DNA from: a virus
Direction: 5' to 3' (one strand)
DNA: 38,154 bases
IMG/VR virus record: IMGVR_UViG_3300042691_014316
Coordinates: 1-38,154 of that record
Part shown: piece after piece, positions 15,155 through 22,083 of the stretch
Numbering within the stretch: position 1 is the stretch's first letter
Layout of the letters: each line of letters starts with the position of its first letter
Program-made: the position numbers and the translations under genes
Notes under the pieces: generated by a model
What the model was told of the DNA's origin: nothing
Databases searched by the model: none
Seen by the model: the letters and a program-made list of their open reading frames with translations, nothing else

Positions 15155-16963
15155 ATGGCACATCTGAAAAATTTCTCATCAAAATATCACGCAAGATTTG
15201 AATTTGGTCCAGGAACTAGATATGGGTCACCTTATATAATTAATGATCCAGAAACTGGACAGGACAGACAAATAGTTCTAGATGATTTATACAATGAAGA
15301 GCTTAATTATCATTTTTCAGATATAGTAAATGATAATGGATTTCTCATAGGTAGAAGAATATCATTTGAACCAATAAGATTAAATTCAGCAACTGAATAT
15401 GCTCAAAATATTTCAGTTAATGTGGACTTAACTGGAGTCTCAGCTCGGCCTAGAACTTTTGATGCAAATCTTATTCCAGGAAATGGTCAGTTTTTTGATC
15501 AAAATGATGCAACATCACACGAATTGGGATATCCAGATAGAACAGGTTTTTTTAATTTAGACAACTATAACTCATGGTTGACATGGCAAGCAATTTTATT
15601 AACACCTAGACATATTTTGATGTGTGGTCACTGCTATTCTACTTTTTGCAATTTAACTGGTGGTGATTATAAAGGGGCTAGAACTTTATGGCCTAATTTT
15701 CGTTTTATTGGAAAAAATAATCAAGTATATAGACCATTTAATACAGAAGAAGAAGCAGTTGCTGCTGCTGAAAATGGTACATTTAGATTGTTGAGATGTA
15801 CTGTTCAATCACAAGAATGTCTTTGTTACGATTCAAGTATAAATTATAGTTATGAATATAATTTAATAGAATTACCCAATTCCAATTGGGTTGATCTTAA
15901 CCAAGTTAAATGTTATAGTAAAATAGTAAAACATGGAGAAATTTCTAATAACACAAAAACATATAGTGTTAGAGGTAGTGGACATGTTGTTGTAAAAGGA
16001 AAATCTATAGGTGAAAGTAGTAATTCCTTAACAGAAGCTGAAGATTTCATTAATGCTGGAACTAATAGACAGTTTACAGGAGATAGTTTCAGTTCTGGAT
16101 TCATAAATCTTAATAATGAAACTGTTTTAGCTTATATAAGTGCTGAAGCAGTTCGTTTTACAGATGAATTTTTTGAAACAGCTAATGAGTTTATGAAATC
16201 ATCTGGTTATTCATTGGAGCCATTAATAGTTGGATTTCAGTCTGGAGAGATCGCAGAAACTTATCAAATTACATATTTTGATTTTAATCAAAATACTTTT
16301 TTAAATGATAAAAAGTATGCTTCTAGATTTTTAAAGCATGAAAGTGAGGGAAGGGGAATACTTCAAATTGGTTTTAAACCTGGAGTAAATTTGCAGGCAT
16401 CCGAATTAAATGAAATGCAAGATAATTTTTCAAAGCAATATACAATATCCAATGATATTCTTTCGGATTTAATTGTTGGAAATTTAAAAAATAACACAAA
16501 AATATATGATGCTGTTTTTGATGAAGCTGTTTCTAATTTTAAAATAAGATATATAACTTTTAAAAAATATTTTACATTACAAAATATAGGAGCATCAAAT
16601 ATAGAATATTTTGGACCAATTGCAATTAGAGATATTAACAGTCAATTTTTAATGTTTGATAAAACTAAAACAACATTTGGTGTTAGAACAAATGGAAGAA
16701 TTCAAGAAACATTTATTTATAACAAATATAAAAATAATAATCTTTCAGATGAATTAGCATTTTATCTGTCGGATTATCCTGATCGTATAGCATTAATTGG
16801 TTCGCAAGATCCAAGAACTAGTCTTAGAACAGAAGGTATTTACAGTGTAATTAATGGAACAAGTAATACAAATTCTGGGGGGTATTCTATTATAACTGGA
16901 AATAATAGAGATTTATATTCAAGCATTGATGAATATATCGCAACAGTTCCACCTTTTTCATAA
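15155..16963 (+). CDS. Large virion-type protein with trypsin-like protease signature, 602 aa
   Basis: Residues 146-160 read AILLTPRHILMCGHC, resembling the His motif of chymotrypsin-fold proteases (TAAHC), and residues 308-315 read TGDSFSSG, resembling the GDSGG serine motif: H159 and S311 would be two of the triad. At the expected Asp position the sequence is YEYNLIEL, with Asn235 where DIAL-type motifs have Asp, so the enzyme may be inactive or use another acid. The second half (330-602) is beta-rich and unlike any protease; it could be a tail-fibre or spike portion. It could process virion proteins or host-surface proteins (inference). The start has leaderless late spacing. The end overlaps the next gene as TAATG. 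Confidence 0.72.
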   Translation: MAHLKNFSSKYHARFEFGPGTRYGSPYIINDPETGQDRQIVLDDLYNEELNYHFSDIVNDNGFLIGRRISFEPIRLNSATEYAQNISVNVDLTGVSARPRTFDANLIPGNGQFFDQNDATSHELGYPDRTGFFNLDNYNSWLTWQAILLTPRHILMCGHCYSTFCNLTGGDYKGARTLWPNFRFIGKNNQVYRPFNTEEEAVAAAENGTFRLLRCTVQSQECLCYDSSINYSYEYNLIELPNSNWVDLNQVKCYSKIVKHGEISNNTKTYSVRGSGHVVVKGKSIGESSNSLTEAEDFINAGTNRQFTGDSFSSGFINLNNETVLAYISAEAVRFTDEFFETANEFMKSSGYSLEPLIVGFQSGEIAETYQITYFDFNQNTFLNDKKYASRFLKHESEGRGILQIGFKPGVNLQASELNEMQDNFSKQYTISNDILSDLIVGNLKNNTKIYDAVFDEAVSNFKIRYITFKKYFTLQNIGASNIEYFGPIAIRDINSQFLMFDKTKTTFGVRTNGRIQETFIYNKYKNNNLSDELAFYLSDYPDRIALIGSQDPRTSLRTEGIYSVINGTSNTNSGGYSIITGNNRDLYSSIDEYIATVPPFS

Positions 16964-17514
16964 TGTTAATATCAGGAATCGATTACTCTTTAAATGGACC
17001 ATCAATTTGCATATTTGATGGTAGTAAAAGTTTCAATTTTAATAATTGTCAATTTTATTTTTTATCACCAATAAAAAAATATTCAACAATATTTAATAAA
17101 AATATACACGGTGAAAACTTTCAAGATTACGACGAAGAGTGTGAAAGATACGATACAATTTCAGATTGGGCCATCAGTAAAATTTTGGGATGTGAACAAG
17201 TGGCAATTGAAGACTACGCCTTTAATGCACAAGGTAGAGTTTTTCATATAGCTGAGAATACTGGAATACTGAAATACAAATGTTATCAAAATTCTATACC
17301 AGTTGAAGTTGTTTCACCTTCACACATCAAGAAGCTGGCATCTGGAAAAGGAAACGCTGATAAAAACTTGATGTATCAATCATTTGTTAAAGAAACAAAT
17401 GTTCCAATAAAAGACATAATCTCGCCAAATAGTAGCGAGATTAAAAGTCCTGTTTCTGATATTGTTGATTCTTATTATATTTGCAAATACTTATATAATA
17501 ATATTAAGATTTAG
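16963..17514 (+). CDS. RuvC-like Holliday-junction resolvase (RNase H fold)
   Basis: 183 residues. The N-terminal strand ISGIDYSLNG carries the first catalytic Asp (D7). VAIEDYAFNAQG (about 79-90) carries the conserved Glu, VEVVSPSHIKKLASGKGNADK resembles the RuvC third strand and the K/H element, and PVSDIVDSYYI near 165 supplies the last acid. These nucleases resolve branched DNA before packaging; T4 itself uses the unrelated gp49. The start overlaps the previous stop. Its 3' end overlaps the convergent lipoprotein gene by 11 bases with no terminator between them. Confidence 0.82.
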   Translation: MLISGIDYSLNGPSICIFDGSKSFNFNNCQFYFLSPIKKYSTIFNKNIHGENFQDYDEECERYDTISDWAISKILGCEQVAIEDYAFNAQGRVFHIAENTGILKYKCYQNSIPVEVVSPSHIKKLASGKGNADKNLMYQSFVKETNVPIKDIISPNSSEIKSPVSDIVDSYYICKYLYNNIKI

Positions 17515-18049
17515 ATCTATTTTCTGACTCTTCATCCACATATCCATCTTGATTTTTATCTTCATTTTTATTTTGCATGTAATACCATGCAGCAACAACA
17601 ACTAAGAAGCTATAAAAAAGTATTGCATACCAGTTAACTTTTGTGATTGTTATTTCTGTACCAACGGGTAGAGTTACTTGCGTAGATGCTTCTAGCTTTA
17701 CTTTCGTTTGATCTGATGTCTGAAGATATGTGTTTTCTGGAAGAATTATTGATGTATTCTTTGGAAGAATTACTTCTTGTGGTTTTGATGGTGGGTCAGT
17801 TTTTATTTCTGGTTTAATATAGACTAAAGTATCTTCTTCTAAAACTACCTGTGTTTTTTCATCTAGATCAGTTTTTACCCAAGATCCTTTTGGAAGTTCA
17901 GCAACTGTATCATGTGCAACAACAGTATTTGTTGGTTTATTGATTATGTCATTTTGCTTTTCAAGGGGATTTGGGGCACAAACGACCGAGCTACACGAAG
18001 CTAGAAGAAACAAGGATAAAATAAAGAATGTTATTAGTATTTTTTTCAT
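17504..18049 (-). CDS. Unimolecular-spanin-like lipoprotein
   Basis: 181 residues. Residues 1-19 are a lipoprotein signal with lipobox LLASC (lipidation at C19). A periplasmic stretch rich in beta and Pro-Ile/Val repeats (VILPKNTSIILPENTYL) follows, then a C-terminal membrane span at about 139-159 and a charged tail with an EF-hand-like DKNQDGYVDEE. An outer-membrane lipid anchor plus an inner-membrane span in one chain is the architecture of u-spanins such as T1 gp11, which fuse the two membranes in the last step of lysis of Gram-negative hosts. The start overlaps the holin-like gene stop as ATGA, which supports a lysis cassette. Assignment is by architecture only, as spanins diverge beyond sequence recognition. 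Confidence 0.75.
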   Translation of the reverse strand: MKKILITFFILSLFLLASCSSVVCAPNPLEKQNDIINKPTNTVVAHDTVAELPKGSWVKTDLDEKTQVVLEEDTLVYIKPEIKTDPPSKPQEVILPKNTSIILPENTYLQTSDQTKVKLEASTQVTLPVGTEITITKVNWYAILFYSFLVVVAAWYYMQNKNEDKNQDGYVDEESENRSKS

Positions 18050-18480
18050 GATTTATTTCCTGCTGCTGCACTACCAAAGTAGAATCCTACGATACTTACA
18101 AGAATTTGACGATTCTCCTGAGTGAATAAGTATCCATTTACAGTTTGAAAAATTGTCTCTTTTGTTTCTGGAATCAATCCAAATAGAACTTCTGGATTTG
18201 TTTGGGTAACTTCTACGATTGTTGGAATACCGAAGAATGGAAGAACAAATGGTGCAGCAATTGTGCCGAATAGCACCATAAGAACTATAATTTGTCTTAC
18301 CGCTTTACCAGCATCGACCGAAACTCTTTGAACTGCTTTATCTTGGTTGTCGGTCGTTTGCTTATTCGCATCTAACAATCTTTTGAAGTTTTCTGCTTCG
18401 GATTGTCTCTTCTCTGCCATATAGCGAAAAATAAACCCAGTAGCAGAGCCAGCGATTAACGAGATTAATTCTGTGGGCAT
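18046..18480 (-). CDS. Three-TM holin-like protein
   Basis: 144 residues with three hydrophobic segments: about 4-20 (ELISLIAGSATGFIF), 62-84 (IIVLMVLFGTIAAPFVLPFF) and 122-140 (ILVSIVGFYFGSAAAG), joined by a charged amphipathic helix (24-58). Size and topology fit the three-span phage holin families, whose oligomers open the inner membrane at lysis time. An AGGAGATAA site sits just before the ATG. It overlaps the spanin-like gene by 4 bases. No specific holin motif can be cited, so the call rests on topology and context. Confidence 0.68.
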   Translation of the reverse strand: MPTELISLIAGSATGFIFRYMAEKRQSEAENFKRLLDANKQTTDNQDKAVQRVSVDAGKAVRQIIVLMVLFGTIAAPFVLPFFGIPTIVEVTQTNPEVLFGLIPETKETIFQTVNGYLFTQENRQILVSIVGFYFGSAAAGNKS

Positions 18481-18488
18481 TTTATCTC

Positions 18489-18992
18489 CTAATATGATTC
18501 ATCGCTTACATTCATTCTACCTAAAATATTACGAATATTTTTCTTTCTAGTAGAACTTGTATATTTTTTTTGCGCTCTTGTTGATACTGGAATATTTTCT
18601 GCATCTGTTCCCATTCCAGCTATTCCAGAACCACCAGCAAGCATTTCTTCTTCCAAATATTTCATTATCTCATTGAAAATATATTCAGGATCACCACCAA
18701 CAGAAGCTGAACTTTCAGCAAAGAACTGTATAGAGGTTGTCATATTCTTTAATTTAGCTTTTGTATTTGGATTTGGAATTTGTAGTAATAATCTCTTAAT
18801 ACCAACAATCATTCGATCATATGGAGTTATTTCTTTTTCTTTTAGTATATTGCCTTCGGCATCTATGATTCCATTTTTGTAAATCTTCATTTTCTTGAAT
18901 GGTGTGGATATTGAAGTTATAAATTTATGCATTGTAAATGCAGAAACTAAATCATTTAAAAAATAAGAGGATGCCTTTTTGGACTTTTTCAT
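18489..18992 (-). CDS. Conserved T4-like phage protein of unknown function, 167 aa
   Basis: The central block (ITSISTPFKKMKIYKNGIIDAEGNILKEKE, then YDRMIVGIKRLLLQIPNP) resembles a protein widespread in T4-like cyanophages, in which a TPF...A..lGiID..G segment is followed by a K.LL..vP helix. The C-terminus is Gly/Ser-rich and basic (TRAQKKYTSSTRKKNIR). The neighbourhood suggests a virion or assembly role. It overlaps the previous gene by 4 bases. Confidence 0.72.
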   Translation of the reverse strand: MKKSKKASSYFLNDLVSAFTMHKFITSISTPFKKMKIYKNGIIDAEGNILKEKEITPYDRMIVGIKRLLLQIPNPNTKAKLKNMTTSIQFFAESSASVGGDPEYIFNEIMKYLEEEMLAGGSGIAGMGTDAENIPVSTRAQKKYTSSTRKKNIRNILGRMNVSDESY

Positions 18993-19366
18993 TTAATGCT
19001 ATTTAATATTTCTATTATTTTTTTATCAGTCTCAATACTATTTATATTAATTTCTGGAATATCCGATGGTGTGTAGTTTAGGTAGTCTAGAAATGATTTT
19101 AAATATGAATGCAAGTCTTTTGGAATTTTAAAAAATAATATTCTTGAACAATTTCTAGGACCAAATACATTTTGAAGAATTATTATATGATTTAAAATCA
19201 ATATTTCTTTTAATATTTTATTATTTTTGTATTTTAATAATAATCTTTTTATGTACTTAATTCTATTCAAGTCCTCTTTAAACTCAGAGAATCCTAAACA
19301 ATTAGGATTCTCATAAGCTTTCATAGTAAAAAGGATAAAATTATCCTGTGTCAACTTGTCATCCAT
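18989..19366 (-). CDS. Conserved T4-like phage protein of unknown function, 125 aa
   Basis: The pattern LTQDNFILFTMKAYENPNC, EFKEDLNRIKYIKRLLLKY, LILNHIIILQNVFG and RILFFKIP matches a small helical protein found throughout T4-like cyanophages, for which I know no function. An AATAAATA element lies 5 bases before the ATG, so the message may be leaderless. The gene before it ends 6 bases upstream of that element's far edge, so it may also be reached by read-through. Confidence 0.78.
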   Translation of the reverse strand: MDDKLTQDNFILFTMKAYENPNCLGFSEFKEDLNRIKYIKRLLLKYKNNKILKEILILNHIIILQNVFGPRNCSRILFFKIPKDLHSYLKSFLDYLNYTPSDIPEININSIETDKKIIEILNSIK

Positions 19367-19371
19367 ATGTT

Positions 19372-19379
19372 TATTTATT
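19372..19379 (-). promoter_or_regulatory. Late promoter variant (minus), leaderless spacing
   Basis: AATAAATA followed by AACAT (5 bases) and ATG at 19366. It overlaps the stop codon of the upstream 283-aa gene. One mismatch from consensus, so confidence is moderate; the exact 5-base spacing is the main support. Confidence 0.5.
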
Positions 19380-20226
19380 CGCTGGTAAGTGTCTCCATTG
19401 TTTGGAACTTCTTGTATAGTGAATTAGCCAACTTACCGACCATAGCATCGTTGTAGCTTCCTTGCTTGATTTTACCCATGTTCGTGAGTCTTTTTAGGGA
19501 GGATTTGGCCGCAAATTTGAGCCTATTTACAGTCTCATCTTTGGTCAACTTCTTCTTTCTCTTCATGCTCATTAGACTCTTGAAGATTGGCTCAAGGACT
19601 TTTGTTTTGATTTCCTTGTTCTTCATGATCATATTGGTTACACTTCCAACCATATCCTTAGATTCTAGAAGAAGTTCACCAGACTCATCGAATACTTCTT
19701 CCTCTACAGGAGATAGTGGAGCAATGACATTTGCCATATTCATAATTGATGTTGGTTCAATTTGAATTTGTGAGAAGTACATCTTTCCAGTTGGAGCCTT
19801 GATAAGATTAAAACTCAACTGTAGTGGAATGTAATCCTTACCGCGATCAAAACCGTCTTTCAATAGATTTGTGGTTGGAGTTGTTCCAAATATTTCACCA
19901 AATCTATTCAATAGGAAGGTGTTGTAACCTTCTTTAAGTTTTGTTTTTCTAGTGTAATCAAAATCTAAACCAGCATGATTTAGTTTTGCTCTTAGATGCA
20001 TCAATGCACCATCTGGGTCGATATAGCTTCCAGAAAGGAAGGAATTGGCAAAAGCATTTACTCTATTGATTTGTGATGAATCGCTTCTGTAGAGTCCATA
20101 GTCGCTCTGGGCATCTCTCATCGATCTTTCATTTTCAAAGAAAGATGGAAAGCCATCAAATGCACCTGGAAGTGAGGTTGCAGTGTCTTCTAGCAATAGA
20201 TTGATTATTTTTTTATAGTCTGTCAT
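19375..20226 (-). CDS. Putative virion protein, 283 aa
   Basis: No family recognised with certainty. The first residues (MTDYKKIINLLLEDTATS) contain LLE|D, a possible gp21-type cleavage site. The middle (DPDGALMHLRAKLNHAGLDF, YNTFLLNRFGEIFG, PLQLSFNLIKAPTGKMYFSQIQIEP) is a compact mixed domain and the last 80 residues are basic and helical (SMKRKKKLTKDETVNRLKFAAKS). It overlaps the gene upstream by 4 bases. The setting in the minus-strand late block points to a head-associated protein, which is an inference. Confidence 0.7.
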   Translation of the reverse strand: MTDYKKIINLLLEDTATSLPGAFDGFPSFFENERSMRDAQSDYGLYRSDSSQINRVNAFANSFLSGSYIDPDGALMHLRAKLNHAGLDFDYTRKTKLKEGYNTFLLNRFGEIFGTTPTTNLLKDGFDRGKDYIPLQLSFNLIKAPTGKMYFSQIQIEPTSIMNMANVIAPLSPVEEEVFDESGELLLESKDMVGSVTNMIMKNKEIKTKVLEPIFKSLMSMKRKKKLTKDETVNRLKFAAKSSLKRLTNMGKIKQGSYNDAMVGKLANSLYKKFQTMETLTSE

Positions 20227-20627
20227 TTCTTACCCTTTTTCTTTCTTGATTTAGTTTCAGTTGGTTTTGCTTTTCCTCTCTTAGATCCACGCATTCTCAT
20301 TACGATATAAGTTGCATATCTATGAGCAGCATTGTTTAAACTTTTATCCTTTGGATTCACTATTGAAACATAATCTCTTATTTTTTTACTTTTTGCCAAT
20401 CTATCTCTACGAATTATTTCGGCCTTGGTCATTGGTTGATTTTCTGGATTTACTACTTCCTCAACCAACATATCCAAAGCATTTGAGATTCTTTCTTCCA
20501 TTGAAACCTTTGTTGCGGTTCCTTGAAGAACATCTTCGGCTCTTTTTCCATATTTCTTCTTAAAATATGGAAGATTTTTCTTCAAAGCCAACATTACTTT
20601 ATGTCTTTTTTTCTTGTTAATTTCCAT
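20223..20627 (-). CDS. Highly basic protein, 134 aa
   Basis: Lys/Arg-rich at both ends (MEINKKKRHK start; RGKAKPTETKSRKKKGKK end) with a helical middle (MEERISNALDMLVEEVV, LNNAAHRYATYIVMRMRG). The composition suits DNA binding or packaging with DNA in the head. AGGAA lies 6 bases before the ATG. It overlaps the downstream gene by 4 bases. No named family recognised. Confidence 0.68.
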   Translation of the reverse strand: MEINKKKRHKVMLALKKNLPYFKKKYGKRAEDVLQGTATKVSMEERISNALDMLVEEVVNPENQPMTKAEIIRRDRLAKSKKIRDYVSIVNPKDKSLNNAAHRYATYIVMRMRGSKRGKAKPTETKSRKKKGKK

Positions 20628-20641
20628 TGTAGTTCCTATTC

Positions 20642-21451
20642 TTATTTAGATGCTTTCCAATCTCCCCCATGCTCCTTGTACCATTTTGATGCCCAAGCAT
20701 TCGCATAAGCACTTGGATATACATCAAATTTGCTCTTAGCGGCTTGTATGGCTCTTGACCATAGTTCTGAATCTGTTGGAACATTCTTGCTTTTTTTCTT
20801 TTTCTTTTTCTTTTTTGCCTCAAGAAGAAGTTTTCCAATAAAATTCAAATGAGTATTTTCTTTACATTGTCTATTCTCTGGACAGGGTGCTGTTGATCCC
20901 TTTGGTCCAGCCCATAATTTTCTACAGGCCCAGTATTGAGCACTCAATTTAGACTTCTTCTCACCACACTTGTGTCTGGCTCTGAATGATTTTCTAGCAG
21001 CAGAGGAGTAGTTGTGTCCGTATCCTTTTGCTCCGAAGTGTACTATTTTTTCTCTTCCACCTTCACAGGCTTTGACCATCATCTTTTTTCCTGGTCTTGT
21101 AGAAGGTCTTGGTTTGTTGCATTTCATTGAAGACTTATCAACTGCCTCATTTATTCCAGTTTTAACAAATATTGGAGACATTCCTTTACCACCAACACCT
21201 TTTCTACCTCTTCCAAGCATTTTTTGTTTCCTTCTTTTTCTTTTAACAAATGAGGCTATTTTGCTCTTGCCAAGTTTTCTTGCTTTTTGTTTGGATAGGC
21301 AGGCCGAGTATGGTGATCCAGTTTTAGCATCTCCGCATTTACCAACTCTTTTACCTTCAGAATTGTAACGATCCCAACCAGGTTCCTTGGTTGCAGACTC
21401 TCCATGAAACCATCTACCCAATCCAGATTTTTTATACACTTCGTTTATCAT
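20642..21451 (-). CDS. Basic multi-domain protein with DUF5872-like C-terminus, 269 aa
   Basis: Three parts can be seen. Residues 8-65 (GRWFHGESATKEPGWDRYNSEGK... then KARKLGKSK) form a Cys-containing basic module. Residues 115-190 (VHFGAKGYGHNYSSAARKSF, RARHKCG, YWACRKLW) are a module seen in many marine T4-like phages and giant viruses. Residues 225-269 (KFDVYPSAYANAWASKWYK, then GG) match the DUF5872-type PSAYAN...YK..GG domain. An eight-lysine run after LLLEA (about 210-218) links the last two. DNA binding is likely from charge alone; function is unknown. It overlaps the membrane protein gene upstream by 4 bases. Confidence 0.75.
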   Translation of the reverse strand: MINEVYKKSGLGRWFHGESATKEPGWDRYNSEGKRVGKCGDAKTGSPYSACLSKQKARKLGKSKIASFVKRKRRKQKMLGRGRKGVGGKGMSPIFVKTGINEAVDKSSMKCNKPRPSTRPGKKMMVKACEGGREKIVHFGAKGYGHNYSSAARKSFRARHKCGEKKSKLSAQYWACRKLWAGPKGSTAPCPENRQCKENTHLNFIGKLLLEAKKKKKKKKSKNVPTDSELWSRAIQAAKSKFDVYPSAYANAWASKWYKEHGGDWKASK

Positions 21452-22083
21452 TTTACCCTCATCTGATCATCTAATTGAATTTGTATTTGATTTCTGATAA
21501 ATTTAATTTTATCTGTTATTTCTTTGGAATTATCCAGAGCTTCTTTTACTTTACCACTGGCACACCAATGAACTGCGATGTATCCAGAGATAATATTTTC
21601 GTGCTTTACTGGAAGAACGCAATATGCATTTACATTGCTTGACAGTAGAAAGTTTTTTGCAAATGATTCTGGCTCATCTTTCGTTAGATGTATCTTAGAT
21701 TCATCTTTTAATATCTTATCAATTACTGGACTGAATAAAGAAATCAATAAACCTTTTACTTTATCCCCCTCTGCCGAAACTCCCTGAGAAAGAGATTCGT
21801 GAGTTAGTGATAATTTTTTCATTGAAACTCCATCCATAAAATACTCACCATTATGAAACTGAACTAATTGAGTTCTGGCTGAGTCTGTCGAGCATCTAAG
21901 CTCAGATAACAGTTCATGAATTTCTGTATGTATTTTCCAATCAATCTTATTATCTTTTTTTGTCTTGTTTTTAAGTTTTAAGATTTGTCTTAATGTTCCA
22001 ATTAAAAATCCAAACATAAGAACTGATAAGGCTATTCCTATTTCCATCCATGTGGATATCGAAAAATCTGATATTACATCCAT
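21448..22083 (-). CDS. Membrane-anchored protein with GAF-like domain, 211 aa
   Basis: One N-terminal membrane span (about residues 12-34, MEIGIALSVLMFGFLIGTL), a basic linker (KLKNKTKKDNK), then a soluble domain with ARTQLVQFHNGEYF, GVSMKKLSLTHES and NVNAYCVLPVK, IISGYIAVHW, the pattern of a GAF-like sensor fold. Similar membrane proteins occur in other large myoviruses without known function. The ATG overlaps the last base of the upstream gene. Confidence 0.68.
   Translation of the reverse strand: MDVISDFSISTWMEIGIALSVLMFGFLIGTLRQILKLKNKTKKDNKIDWKIHTEIHELLSELRCSTDSARTQLVQFHNGEYFMDGVSMKKLSLTHESLSQGVSAEGDKVKGLLISLFSPVIDKILKDESKIHLTKDEPESFAKNFLLSSNVNAYCVLPVKHENIISGYIAVHWCASGKVKEALDNSKEITDKIKFIRNQIQIQLDDQMRVK

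Noticed and set aside
20617-20838. A 73-codon frame across the Lys-rich tract of the DUF5872-like gene
   Set aside because: Product of the repetitive A-rich tract read in another frame; possible only if the tract slips, which I report as a question rather than a gene.
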